Positions 14,613 through 20,704 of a stretch of DNA of 20,704 nt are shown in pieces; position 1 is the first letter of the stretch; each line of letters starts with the position of its first letter. Under the pieces are notes generated by a model. It did no database searches, had not been told where the DNA came from, and saw only the letters and a list, made by a program, of their open reading frames with translations. The DNA lies in the IMG/VR virus record IMGVR_UViG_3300021960_000654, positions 1 through 20,704 of that record; one strand, 5' to 3'. Source of the stretch: a virus. A program made the position numbers and the translations under genes.

Positions 14613-15008
14613 ATGTCTGCCGGGAGATACAACTTTTATATAGAACAAGGAGCTACCTTTAAATTAGACTTAGCGTACAAAGATTCAAACGGCGATCCTG
14701 TTGATCTTACAGATTACAATGGTCGAATGCAAATCCGACCCTCCGTTACTTCAGATACAGTCTACCTTACACTATCTAGCTCTTATAACTCAGACGGTAC
14801 CGGTCTTCATTTTTCTGGTTCTAATAATAATCTTCCACCAACCTCAGGCACAGTAGGAGTAATTATAGCCTCTTGTACTAGCTCGGATTTAAGCTGGTCT
14901 GGAGATGCTTACTATGATCTAGAGCTTTACTCAGGATCTGGAGATTGTGCTTATACAGTAAGGTTGATAGAAGGAAAGGTAAGACTCAGTAAGGAAGTAA
15001 CCCGTTAA
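14613..15008 (+). CDS. Fibre/baseplate-associated beta-structured protein (BppU-N-like)
   Basis: 131 residues. The opening RYNFYIEQGATFKLDLAYKD, followed by DPVDLTDYNGRMQIRPSV, resembles N-terminal domains of tail fibre or upper-baseplate proteins in many phages (a strand, then a bounded GxPxDLTxYxxRMQIR turn). The C-terminal YYDLELYSGSG and VRLIEGKVRLSKEVTR complete a small beta sandwich. It probably sits at the base of the fibres as an adaptor. Its stop overlaps the next ATG (TAATG), implying coupled translation with the following fibre protein. Assignment is by pattern memory, so the exact position in the virion is uncertain. Confidence 0.7.
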   Translation: MSAGRYNFYIEQGATFKLDLAYKDSNGDPVDLTDYNGRMQIRPSVTSDTVYLTLSSSYNSDGTGLHFSGSNNNLPPTSGTVGVIIASCTSSDLSWSGDAYYDLELYSGSGDCAYTVRLIEGKVRLSKEVTR

Positions 15009-15778
15009 TGGCAGGTAATAATATACATATTAACGTCGATGAAAACAGAGTAATCGTCCAAGAGAACCAAACTCAAATAGTACAGGTTGTTGCTCAAGGA
15101 CCTCAAGGTGCTCGTGGACCAGTCGGCCCTGCCGGACCTTCTGGATCTGCTGAAGCAGTAGGTCCTATAAGCTCTTTACAGTACAATAAGGATGGTACTA
15201 CCGTCTCAGGTAGTAGTCTTTTACTATTTAATGATTCTACCGGTGCAGTAACTTTATCTGGAAGCCTGTTAATATCAGGAGCATTAATACCAAATGCCGA
15301 TCCAGCAACCGGCCTTTCCTCTTTTTCTTTAGGAAGTGCAACCAATGCCTGGAAAGATCTTTACGTTGGAGATTCTACAATATACTTTGTTAGTCAATCT
15401 ACAGTTTACCCTTTAACTATTGAAACTAACGATGCTGGCTTAGTAACTTTAAAAATAGATAATCACGAGGTACCTCTCGCCGGAGTTACCGGTAGTCAAG
15501 ATATAACAGCTTCCTTAGCGGATACTGCATCGTTTGCAATAACAGCTTCTTATGCTTTAAATGCATTAAATGCTTTTTCAAACTTTATTTACACAGGCTC
15601 AATAACAGCTTCTGTTGACATATCTGATGATATCTTTTTAATCAAATCTGCATCAGTAGAAATGTTTAAAATCAATAATGAAGGAGTAACAATCTTAAAA
15701 ACAAACAATACAACACCCTCGGCAGTAGCCGGTGGTATATTCTATTCAGGATCAGGAGATTTTTTCTTCGGCTCCTAA
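15008..15778 (+). CDS. Tail fibre-like protein with short collagen-like segment
   Basis: 256 residues, start overlapping the upstream stop. The N-terminal 30 residues (NNIHINVDENRVIVQENQTQ) form a strand-rich attachment segment. They are followed by a short collagen-type GXY stretch GPQGARGPVGPAGPSG at 31-46. The remainder has fibre-like repeats: ATNAWKDLYVGDSTIYF near 111-127 and the alternating ASLADTASFAITASYALN at 168-185, a pattern common in phage trimeric fibres. The C terminus (FYSGSGDFFFGS) is hydrophobic and may be a trimerisation tip or a contact with the next fibre. It is probably a structural fibre or connector. No enzymatic motif is seen. Confidence 0.75.
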   Translation: MAGNNIHINVDENRVIVQENQTQIVQVVAQGPQGARGPVGPAGPSGSAEAVGPISSLQYNKDGTTVSGSSLLLFNDSTGAVTLSGSLLISGALIPNADPATGLSSFSLGSATNAWKDLYVGDSTIYFVSQSTVYPLTIETNDAGLVTLKIDNHEVPLAGVTGSQDITASLADTASFAITASYALNALNAFSNFIYTGSITASVDISDDIFLIKSASVEMFKINNEGVTILKTNNTTPSAVAGGIFYSGSGDFFFGS

Positions 15779-15779
15779 C

Positions 15780-15787
15780 TATTTATT
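15780..15787 (+). promoter_or_regulatory. TATTTATT variant of the intergenic octamer
   Basis: TATTTATTAATAA lies directly after the stop at 15776-15778, ending (octamer) 29 bases before the ATG at 15816. The A-rich stretch AAAAAAACTAAGAAAATAAA precedes the start codon, as expected for a Bacteroidota-type SD-independent start. Confidence 0.4.
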
Positions 15788-15815
15788 AATAACGTAAAAA
15801 AACTAAGAAAATAAA

Positions 15816-17486
15816 ATGGCAAGTTGGAAAAAAGTCATAGTCTCTGGATCGTCCGCAGAACTATCATCATTAAGCCTTGATACCGCGTTAACCGTAGCAA
15901 ACGGCGGTACTGGAGTATCCACGGTAGCAACCAATGGAATACTTTACGGCAACGGGACAAGCGCATTGCAGGTAGCTTCAGCTGCTGCTAATTCAGTATT
16001 AATAACTAACGGTTCAAACGTACCTAGTTTAAGCACAACCTTACCTTCAGCAGTTCAAGGAAACATCACAAGTGTTGGAACGATTGGAAGTGGTACTTGG
16101 CAAGGTACTGCAATCGCAGATACTTATGTTGCTAACGACTTAACTATCGACGGTGGTACTGTAGATAACACAGTAATCGGAGGTTCAACTCCTGCTGCTG
16201 GTACATTCACATCTGGTAGCTTTAAAGGAATTGCACTTACTAATAACGGAACACTTTCCGGTATAGGGTCTAATATAATATTTACAGGTGCCAATTCTAG
16301 CTTAACTGGTTCGTTCTCTGGATCATTTTCAGGAGACGGTTCTGGATTATCAGGAGTAACAGCTAACTTCCCAACTACATTAAAATCTTCACCTCTTGCT
16401 GCAACAGATTTATTCTTCTATAATGATAATAACGGATCTAATCCTTCTAAGAAATTAACATTAGGAACTTTAGCAACTGATATTGCCGGATCTGGTTTAA
16501 CCGTTGTAGGTAGTAAAAATCTTCATGTAGATTCTGGTTCTTTAGCAACTTACTTCCGTCAGGATGCTTATTCGAACGTAAGCGGTGATATTACTATCGC
16601 TTCAAACGGTACAGCAGCTATCGGATCTGGAGTAATCGTTAACGCCGACATTAACGCCTCAGCAGCAATCGCTGTTTCAAAATTAGCAGCAAGTACAATA
16701 TCTGGAGTTACATTAGGTAATAACTTAGCCAACTTAGTAGACGGAAACGGTATTGCAGACTTTACCTACAACGGTTCAGCTGGAGCAACAGTTACTGTTG
16801 AAGCAGATGGATCTACTTTATCTGTAGGAGCTAGTGGTGTTAAAGTAGCCGATGCCGGAATTACAGAAACACAATTAAACACTTCAGTTGCAGGTACTGG
16901 TTTATCAGGCGGTGCCGGAACAGCCTTATCAGTAGATTACGGAACTTCAGCAGGTACAGCAGCACAAGGTAACGTATCAGTTACATTTGCCGGAACTAGT
17001 AACGAAATTGAACTTAGCACTAACACCTTCTCAACTATCGGTGGTGGTGGATCAGTTACTATCGGATTACCTAACGATGTAACAATTGGAAATAACTTAA
17101 CAGTTACTAACGATCTTTCAGTAACAGGAAATGCAGTCTTTAATAGCGATATTACTGTAAGAGGAACTGCTTCATTTGAAAATACTCAAAACTTAGAAGT
17201 TGCAGATAGATTCATCTTACTTGCCTCTGGTTCAACATCAGCCGGTGACGGTGGTATTGTAATCCAGCAATCAGCAGGAAAAATAGGAGCAGTATTTGCA
17301 TATGATGGAGCATCTACATCTAGATGGGGAATTGCAACAGGATTCCATGCTTCAGCATCAGCATACACTCCAGAAGCATTTATGGGAGTTATCTTCGAAG
17401 GTACTACTGCCGCTGCTACATCAGCTGGATATGATGAAAAAGGTCATATTGTAGTAAACGGAGAAGATATCTATATTTACTCATAA
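15816..17486 (+). CDS. Tail fibre protein, SWKK-type N-terminal anchor
   Basis: 556 residues. The N terminus MASWKKVIVSGSSAELSSL is shared with the later fibre gene at 18077 and probably attaches the fibre to the same site. The body is Gly/Ser/Thr/Ala-rich with fibre-like beta repeats: ANGGTGVSTVATNGILYGN, VGTIGSGTWQGTAIAD, and GSFSGSFSGDGSGLSGVTAN. A series with ISxDxNASAAIAVSKLA resembles repeats common in phage and bacterial adhesive fibres. The C-terminal 150 residues (VTGNAVFNSDITVRGTASFE onward, with GDGGIVIQQSAGKIGAVFAY and a final GEDIYIYS) form a distinct non-repetitive tip domain, likely the receptor-contacting or trimerisation end. No cleavable chaperone motif is evident. Confidence 0.85.
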   Translation: MASWKKVIVSGSSAELSSLSLDTALTVANGGTGVSTVATNGILYGNGTSALQVASAAANSVLITNGSNVPSLSTTLPSAVQGNITSVGTIGSGTWQGTAIADTYVANDLTIDGGTVDNTVIGGSTPAAGTFTSGSFKGIALTNNGTLSGIGSNIIFTGANSSLTGSFSGSFSGDGSGLSGVTANFPTTLKSSPLAATDLFFYNDNNGSNPSKKLTLGTLATDIAGSGLTVVGSKNLHVDSGSLATYFRQDAYSNVSGDITIASNGTAAIGSGVIVNADINASAAIAVSKLAASTISGVTLGNNLANLVDGNGIADFTYNGSAGATVTVEADGSTLSVGASGVKVADAGITETQLNTSVAGTGLSGGAGTALSVDYGTSAGTAAQGNVSVTFAGTSNEIELSTNTFSTIGGGGSVTIGLPNDVTIGNNLTVTNDLSVTGNAVFNSDITVRGTASFENTQNLEVADRFILLASGSTSAGDGGIVIQQSAGKIGAVFAYDGASTSRWGIATGFHASASAYTPEAFMGVIFEGTTAAATSAGYDEKGHIVVNGEDIYIYS

Positions 17487-17491
17487 AAATC

Positions 17492-17507
17492 GGCAAAATA
17501 ATTTGCC
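17492..17507 (+). terminator. Weak hairpin after fibre gene
   Basis: A perfect 6-bp stem GGCAAA (17492-17497) and TTTGCC (17502-17507) with a four-base ATAA loop starts five bases after the fibre stop and is followed by TTCTTAGTT. It may be a weak terminator or an mRNA 3'-end stabiliser; the T-tract is poor. Confidence 0.4.
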
Positions 17508-17523
17508 TTCTTAGTTAAACAGT

Positions 17524-17531
17524 TATATATT
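17524..17531 (+). promoter_or_regulatory. Degenerate octamer TATATATT before small genes
   Basis: TATATATTAAAACC sits just upstream of the ATG at 17539 and resembles the TATTTATTATAAAACC element at 7545 downstream of the octamer. It is a weaker match and could be ordinary A/T-rich start context. Confidence 0.25.
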
Positions 17532-17538
17532 AAAACCA

Positions 17539-17739
17539 ATGGGGTTATTAGCAAATATTAAAAACAATAATAAAAGCAAAGATAAGTCAGGAGAGGTCCA
17601 AAACGCCTCTCTTGACCTGTCTAAGCAGGAATTAGAAATTATATTAAGCGGTCTAGGTGAGGCATCTTTCAAAGGCCGTCAATTGGAGCTAGTTTATAAG
17701 CTCGTAATTAAGTTACAACAAGCACATCAAAAGTTATAA
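17539..17739 (+). CDS. Small helical phage protein, paralogue-like to the next gene
   Basis: 66 residues. The first 25 are Lys/Asn/Ser-rich and probably disordered (IKNNNKSKDKSGEVQN). The rest is a helical domain, LSKQELEIILSGLGEASFKG then RQLELVYKLVIKLQQ. I recall similar ILxxIxxSxFKGxxxExVYxLxxKLQ proteins in marine T4-like phages, with unknown function. It ends with a TAATG overlap to the following gene, whose core can be aligned with it without gaps. The position between two fibres suggests an assembly factor or small structural protein for fibres; this is inference. Confidence 0.65.
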   Translation: MGLLANIKNNNKSKDKSGEVQNASLDLSKQELEIILSGLGEASFKGRQLELVYKLVIKLQQAHQKL

Positions 17740-17975
17740 TGAAGATCTTAGAACAGCGGTTAGATATAGTAGAACACCAGGTCTTACTTTCGGCCTTAGA
17801 TCAAATTCAAATTTACGGCAAAGACGCTATGAAGGTAGCACTTCTTCAAGAAAAACTTTCCGGAGGATTTAAAGCCTTACAACAGGCAGAAGCAGAAGAA
17901 AAATCCCAGATTCAGAACGTTCAGGATCAATTGAAAGCTGAACCGGAAAAACCTAAACACAGGTTTGTAAAATAA
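17739..17975 (+). CDS. Small helical phage protein, related to the preceding gene
   Basis: 78 residues, start overlapping the preceding stop by one base. A helical core (EHQVLLSALDQIQIYGKDAM, then KVALLQEKL) lines up with the preceding protein's core, sharing the LS-x-L turn, the G-[KR] and the final KL. It is followed by a coiled, Gln/Glu-rich helix (ALQQAEAEEKSQIQNVQDQL) and a basic tail (EKPKHRFVK). No membrane or catalytic features are seen. The pair probably arose by an old duplication and works together, perhaps in fibre assembly. Confidence 0.65.
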   Translation: MKILEQRLDIVEHQVLLSALDQIQIYGKDAMKVALLQEKLSGGFKALQQAEAEEKSQIQNVQDQLKAEPEKPKHRFVK

Positions 17976-17981
17976 GTAGAC

Positions 17982-17999
17982 TCGTAATCATATTTACGA
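17982..17999 (+). promoter_or_regulatory. Palindrome next to octamer, operator-like
   Basis: TCGTAA (17982-17987) and TTACGA (17994-17999) form a perfect inverted repeat around TCATAT, ending two bases before the TATTTATA box. It could be a factor-binding site or the 3'-end hairpin of the upstream mRNA. Confidence 0.35.
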
Positions 18000-18001
18000 T
18001 A

Positions 18002-18009
18002 TATTTATA
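18002..18009 (+). promoter_or_regulatory. TATTTATA late-promoter-like octamer with GC-rich leader downstream
   Basis: TATTTATA lies in the 101-base gap before the second SWKK fibre, ending 68 bases before its ATG. Unlike other copies, it is followed by a comparatively GC-rich leader containing CCC-GAAA-GGG (18024-18033, a possible GNRA tetraloop) and CAGG/CCTG (18041-18044/18052-18055), suggesting a structured 5' untranslated region. Confidence 0.5.
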
Positions 18010-18076
18010 AAAGATATTATAGGCCCGAAAGGGAAGTGGGCAGGCACAAATCCTGTAACCAACCGTAATTGAACAT

Positions 18077-19525
18077 ATGCCAAGCTGGAAAAAAGTCATT
18101 ATATCCGGCAGCGATGCTGCCCTGAACTCGTTAGACATCACTCAAGATCTAACAGTAGATACAAATACCCTTTATGTAGATTCAAGTAATAACCGTGTTG
18201 GTATTGGAACCGCTAGTCCGAGTCAAAAATTAACCGTTGAAGGAGACATTACAGGATCTGGGTATGTTAAAGGATCTACCCTATACGCCCTTGACGATGT
18301 TGTAGTTGGAGATCAGATACTACATTACGGGGATACTGATACAAACCTAAGTTTTACAACCGATAAAATACAAATCAATGCCGGTGGAGTAGAGATGATC
18401 ACTCTCACCGAAGGAGCAGCAGATAATGTTCATATTAATGCCGGTGCAGTAGATATGGACTTTAAAGTCTCTACCGATAACGATAATGATACATTGTTTG
18501 TTGAAGGTAGTACGGATAGAGTTGGTATTGGTACTAGCAGTCCTGGTGCAAAATTCCATGTAAGCGGTGGAGGGTTTGATGTCTATACTGATTATTCTGC
18601 AACCAACGCTTCAATAGGTATATCTTCCTTAAAAAAGACAAGCGGTTTTAGCGCCTTAGTTGTTGGAAGATCTCACAGTATAAACGATTCATTAGCACTA
18701 AGATTTAACTATGTTGGAGCCAATAATGCATCTAACTACTTAGGTCTTGGATTTTATGCTAACGATGATTTGCTAGTTGTAAAACCATCCGGCAACGTAG
18801 GTATTGGTACTACTAATCCAACATATCAACTACATGTATCAAGTAGTACTGCTGCTTTAGGAGTATATGAAAGAGCAGGAGGAGCTGCCTTATACTTAGA
18901 AGGTCAGTTAACTCGAGGTGTGATGGGGACTGTGGGTGCACACCCATTACTAATTGCATACAATAGTGGTGAAGTAGCAAGATTTACAGGAACATCATTT
19001 GATGTAACTGGATCTTTAAATGTAGGAACTGGAACTGATATAAACTTAATTGGAGGAGGAAATTTAGAAACCAACGGAGGAAATGTAAATACAACCGGAG
19101 GAAGTATTAATATCGGAGGAGGAGCTGTAAACGGAACCATTCCTGGATCAGCAGTAAACGTAGATGTTGTTACTGCAACCATTAAGAACTTCGTAATCGA
19201 TCACCCAACCCCTGAAAAAGAAGGGTATAAATTAAGACACTCATCTTTAGAGGGACCTGAAGCAGGAGTATATTTTAGAGGAAAATCAACCTCAAACATA
19301 ATCGATCTTCCAGATTACTGGGTAGATTTAGTAGAAGAAGAAAGTATAACAGTAAGTTTAACACCATTTAGTTCTCCTTGTCAGCATTACATAGAAGACA
19401 TAAGGGATAACCAGGTTATTATAGGTTGTGCCTGCGGTACTCCTAACTACCACTTTACTGTCTACGGAGAAAGAAAAGACGTTGAAAAACTTGTTGTTGA
19501 ATACAAAGAAGAAAAATATTTATAA
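18077..19525 (+). CDS. Tail fibre protein with VGIGT repeats and conserved C-terminal tip domain
   Basis: 482 residues. The N terminus MPSWKKVIISGSDAALNSL repeats the anchor of the fibre at 15816. Three copies of a VGIGT-x2-P unit (residues 41-45, 149-153 and 241-245; for example VGIGTASPSQKLTVEG) mark beta-solenoid-like shaft segments of a kind frequent in Bacteroidota surface proteins and their phages. A Gly/Asn-rich stretch (about 325-360, GGGNLETNGGNVNTTGGSIN) precedes the C-terminal domain beginning FVIDHP at 372. That domain carries LRHSSLEGPEAGVYFRG, DLPDYWVDLV, SITVSLTPF, two close Cys (GCACG) and YGERKDVEKLVVEY. I recall such FVIDHP/SLEGPE domains at ends of phage and bacterial fibre-like proteins, possibly a trimerisation or chaperone-like tip. 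The likely role is a second, alternative receptor-binding fibre. Confidence 0.85.
   Translation: MPSWKKVIISGSDAALNSLDITQDLTVDTNTLYVDSSNNRVGIGTASPSQKLTVEGDITGSGYVKGSTLYALDDVVVGDQILHYGDTDTNLSFTTDKIQINAGGVEMITLTEGAADNVHINAGAVDMDFKVSTDNDNDTLFVEGSTDRVGIGTSSPGAKFHVSGGGFDVYTDYSATNASIGISSLKKTSGFSALVVGRSHSINDSLALRFNYVGANNASNYLGLGFYANDDLLVVKPSGNVGIGTTNPTYQLHVSSSTAALGVYERAGGAALYLEGQLTRGVMGTVGAHPLLIAYNSGEVARFTGTSFDVTGSLNVGTGTDINLIGGGNLETNGGNVNTTGGSINIGGGAVNGTIPGSAVNVDVVTATIKNFVIDHPTPEKEGYKLRHSSLEGPEAGVYFRGKSTSNIIDLPDYWVDLVEEESITVSLTPFSSPCQHYIEDIRDNQVIIGCACGTPNYHFTVYGERKDVEKLVVEYKEEKYL
19517..19524 (+). promoter_or_regulatory. TATTTATA octamer overlapping stop codon, leaderless spacing
   Basis: TATTTATA spans the last codons and stop region of the preceding fibre gene, ending exactly six bases before the A of the ATG at 19530. 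The spacing matches that of the 8962 copy. Confidence 0.45.
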
Positions 19526-19529
19526 CTAG

Positions 19530-20704
19530 ATGACCAAAAATGTTCAAATAATACCAGCCTCCGGAAGTCTAGATTTTATAGACGGAACCCAGTCAGTTGT
19601 TCTAACTATGAAACAGTCCGGCGGTATAGCTACCGGTATTGATATTTCCGTAAACGGAGGACCAGCCGCCAGTATCCAAGGAACGCAAGGTACTACTGGA
19701 TCGCAGGGTACCACAGGAGCTCAAGGTATTCAAGGTCGTCAAGGTATAACCGGTACTCAAGGAACTACCGGAACTCAAGGCACCACAGGTGCTCAAGGAA
19801 CAACAGGTGCCCAAGGTATCCAAGGAAGACAAGGTATTACTGGTACTCAAGGCACTACTGGAACTCAAGGTACTACCGGAGATACTGGTTCTCAAGGTAC
19901 AATTGGAGCACAAGGTATTCAAGGAAGACAAGGTATAACCGGAAACACAGGTCCAATAGGACCAGATGGACCTCAAGGAACAACTGGTACACAAGGAACT
20001 ACCGGAACACAGGGTACTACTGGTACTCAAGGAACCACCGGAGCTCAAGGTATCCAAGGTAGACAAGGTATTACTGGTACTCAAGGAACAACTGGTGATA
20101 CTGGATCACAAGGAACTACCGGAACTCAAGGAACTACCGGAACTCAAGGTACGATAGGTGCCCAAGGTATCCAAGGCCGTCAAGGTATTACTGGAAACAC
20201 AGGTCCAATAGGACCAGATGGACCGCAAGGTACCACCGGTACTCAAGGAACTACTGGAGCACAGGGTATCCAAGGCCGTCAAGGTATAACAGGTACACAA
20301 GGTACTACGGGTGATACTGGATCTCAAGGTACTACCGGTACTCAAGGAACAACTGGAGCTCAAGGTATTCAAGGCCGTCAAGGTATAACCGGAACACAGG
20401 GTACAACAGGTGCTCAAGGAACAACAGGGTCACAGGGTACTACAGGTACTCAAGGAACCACCGGAGCACAGGGTATCCAAGGCCGTCAAGGTATCCAAGG
20501 AATTGGATTAAGCTGGCAGGGAACTTGGAGCTCTGGAACAACATATTCACAAAATCAAGTAGTAGAGTATAATAGCTCTACATATGTAAGTCTACAAAAC
20601 GGTAATTTAAACCAAACACCTTCGTCCAGCCCACTATCATGGGAATTAATGGCCGCTCAAGGTACTCAAGGAACTACCGGAACCCAGGGTACAACTGGAG
20701 CTAC
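19530..20704 (+). CDS. Large collagen-like tail fibre with embedded carbohydrate-binding-like module (3' end outside window)
   Basis: An ATG at 19530 opens an uninterrupted frame of at least 391 codons to the window edge. Residues 1-48 (TKNVQIIPASGSLDFIDGTQ onward) form a non-repetitive head. From about residue 50 a collagen-type G-x-y array follows, dominated by GTQ, GTT, GAQ and GIQ triplets, with eight copies of AQGIQGRQGI and two of GNTGPIGPDGPQG. Around residues 328-375 the array is broken by a module, LSWQGTWSSGTTYSQNQVVE then YNSSTYVSLQ and PLSWELM. Its W...Y..xxVxY..xxYxxxx..N..P....W pattern resembles small chitin/carbohydrate-binding (CBM5/12-type) modules. The collagen array then resumes. 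Trimeric collagen-like stalks with sugar-binding domains fit an adhesion fibre. Antisense open frames over this region are by-products of the repeat. Confidence 0.88.
   Translation, partial: MTKNVQIIPASGSLDFIDGTQSVVLTMKQSGGIATGIDISVNGGPAASIQGTQGTTGSQGTTGAQGIQGRQGITGTQGTTGTQGTTGAQGTTGAQGIQGRQGITGTQGTTGTQGTTGDTGSQGTIGAQGIQGRQGITGNTGPIGPDGPQGTTGTQGTTGTQGTTGTQGTTGAQGIQGRQGITGTQGTTGDTGSQGTTGTQGTTGTQGTIGAQGIQGRQGITGNTGPIGPDGPQGTTGTQGTTGAQGIQGRQGITGTQGTTGDTGSQGTTGTQGTTGAQGIQGRQGITGTQGTTGAQGTTGSQGTTGTQGTTGAQGIQGRQGIQGIGLSWQGTWSSGTTYSQNQVVEYNSSTYVSLQNGNLNQTPSSSPLSWELMAAQGTQGTTGTQGTTGA
19717..20497 (+). repeat. Tandem collagen-coding repeat with higher-order unit
   Basis: Nine-base (three-residue) G-x-y repeats are organised in a larger unit starting with AQGIQGRQGI, repeated eight times with spacers of variable length. 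Copies differ mostly at third codon positions (GGT/GGA/GGC, CAA/CAG, ACT/ACC/ACA), so protein repetition is kept while DNA identity is broken up. Confidence 0.85.

Noticed and set aside
19966-20157. Plus-strand frame rich in LKEQLVHKELPE-type repeats
   Set aside because: It is an alternative reading of the same collagen repeat inside the long frame starting at 19530.
19602-20417. Minus-strand open frames rich in Ser/Leu/Thr
   Set aside because: They are antisense to the collagen-coding repeat, which lacks stops in several frames because of its periodicity.
19717-20497. Possible CRISPR-like array
   Set aside because: Repeats are in-frame collagen triplets with no unique spacers and imperfect, synonymous-varying copies; no cas genes are present.
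1-20704. tRNA genes, integrase, insertion sequences
   Set aside because: I saw no cloverleaf-like sequence, recombinase motif or terminal inverted repeats in the short gaps.

Overview
The window looks like the head-morphogenesis and tail-fibre region of an AT-rich, T4-related tailed phage, probably from an uncultured marine or aquatic phage. The anchors are homologues of T4 terminase large subunit (gp17), portal (gp20), prohead protease (gp21), core scaffold (gp22) and major capsid protein (gp23), in T4 order and all on the + strand. Almost no gene has a purine-rich GGAGG-type Shine-Dalgarno sequence. Starts are instead preceded by A/T-rich sequence, as in Bacteroidota, and a fibre carries VGIGT repeats common in Bacteroidota surface proteins. 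A Bacteroidota host is therefore my best inference, not a proven one.

Layout. 1-107: tail of an upstream acidic protein. 107-3338: six small or medium accessory genes (a putative PD-(D/E)XK nuclease, two Cys/Lys-rich proteins, a small helical protein, an unknown, and a cupin-like protein). 3335-4013: two overlapping membrane/coiled-coil genes that look like a spanin-type pair. 4010-7533: terminase and portal, directly adjacent. T4 places sheath and tube genes 18 and 19 between these; here they are absent. 7568-9958: four core or head proteins. 9962-13772: protease, scaffold and major capsid protein, ending in a strong intrinsic terminator. 13882-14571: PhoH-like ATPase. 14613-20704: a fibre/adhesin block with two fibres sharing the same N-terminal anchor, two small related helical proteins, and a long collagen-like fibre that runs off the window and contains an apparent carbohydrate-binding module.

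Two patterns cut across the genes. First, an octamer TATTTATA (or TATTTATT) sits just upstream of about ten transcription-unit starts, at spacings that would make several mRNAs leaderless if it acts as a late -10 element. It is the exact reverse complement of the T4 late promoter box TATAAATA. Second, at least eight proteins, including several unknown ones, carry an [L/I]-x-E motif (mostly LKE) within the first ~18 residues. This resembles the gp21-type cleavage and capsid-targeting signal of T4 and suggests that several unknown small proteins are packaged inside the head.

No tRNA, CRISPR array, insertion sequence or integrase was seen. No gap without a gene exceeds about 160 bases.
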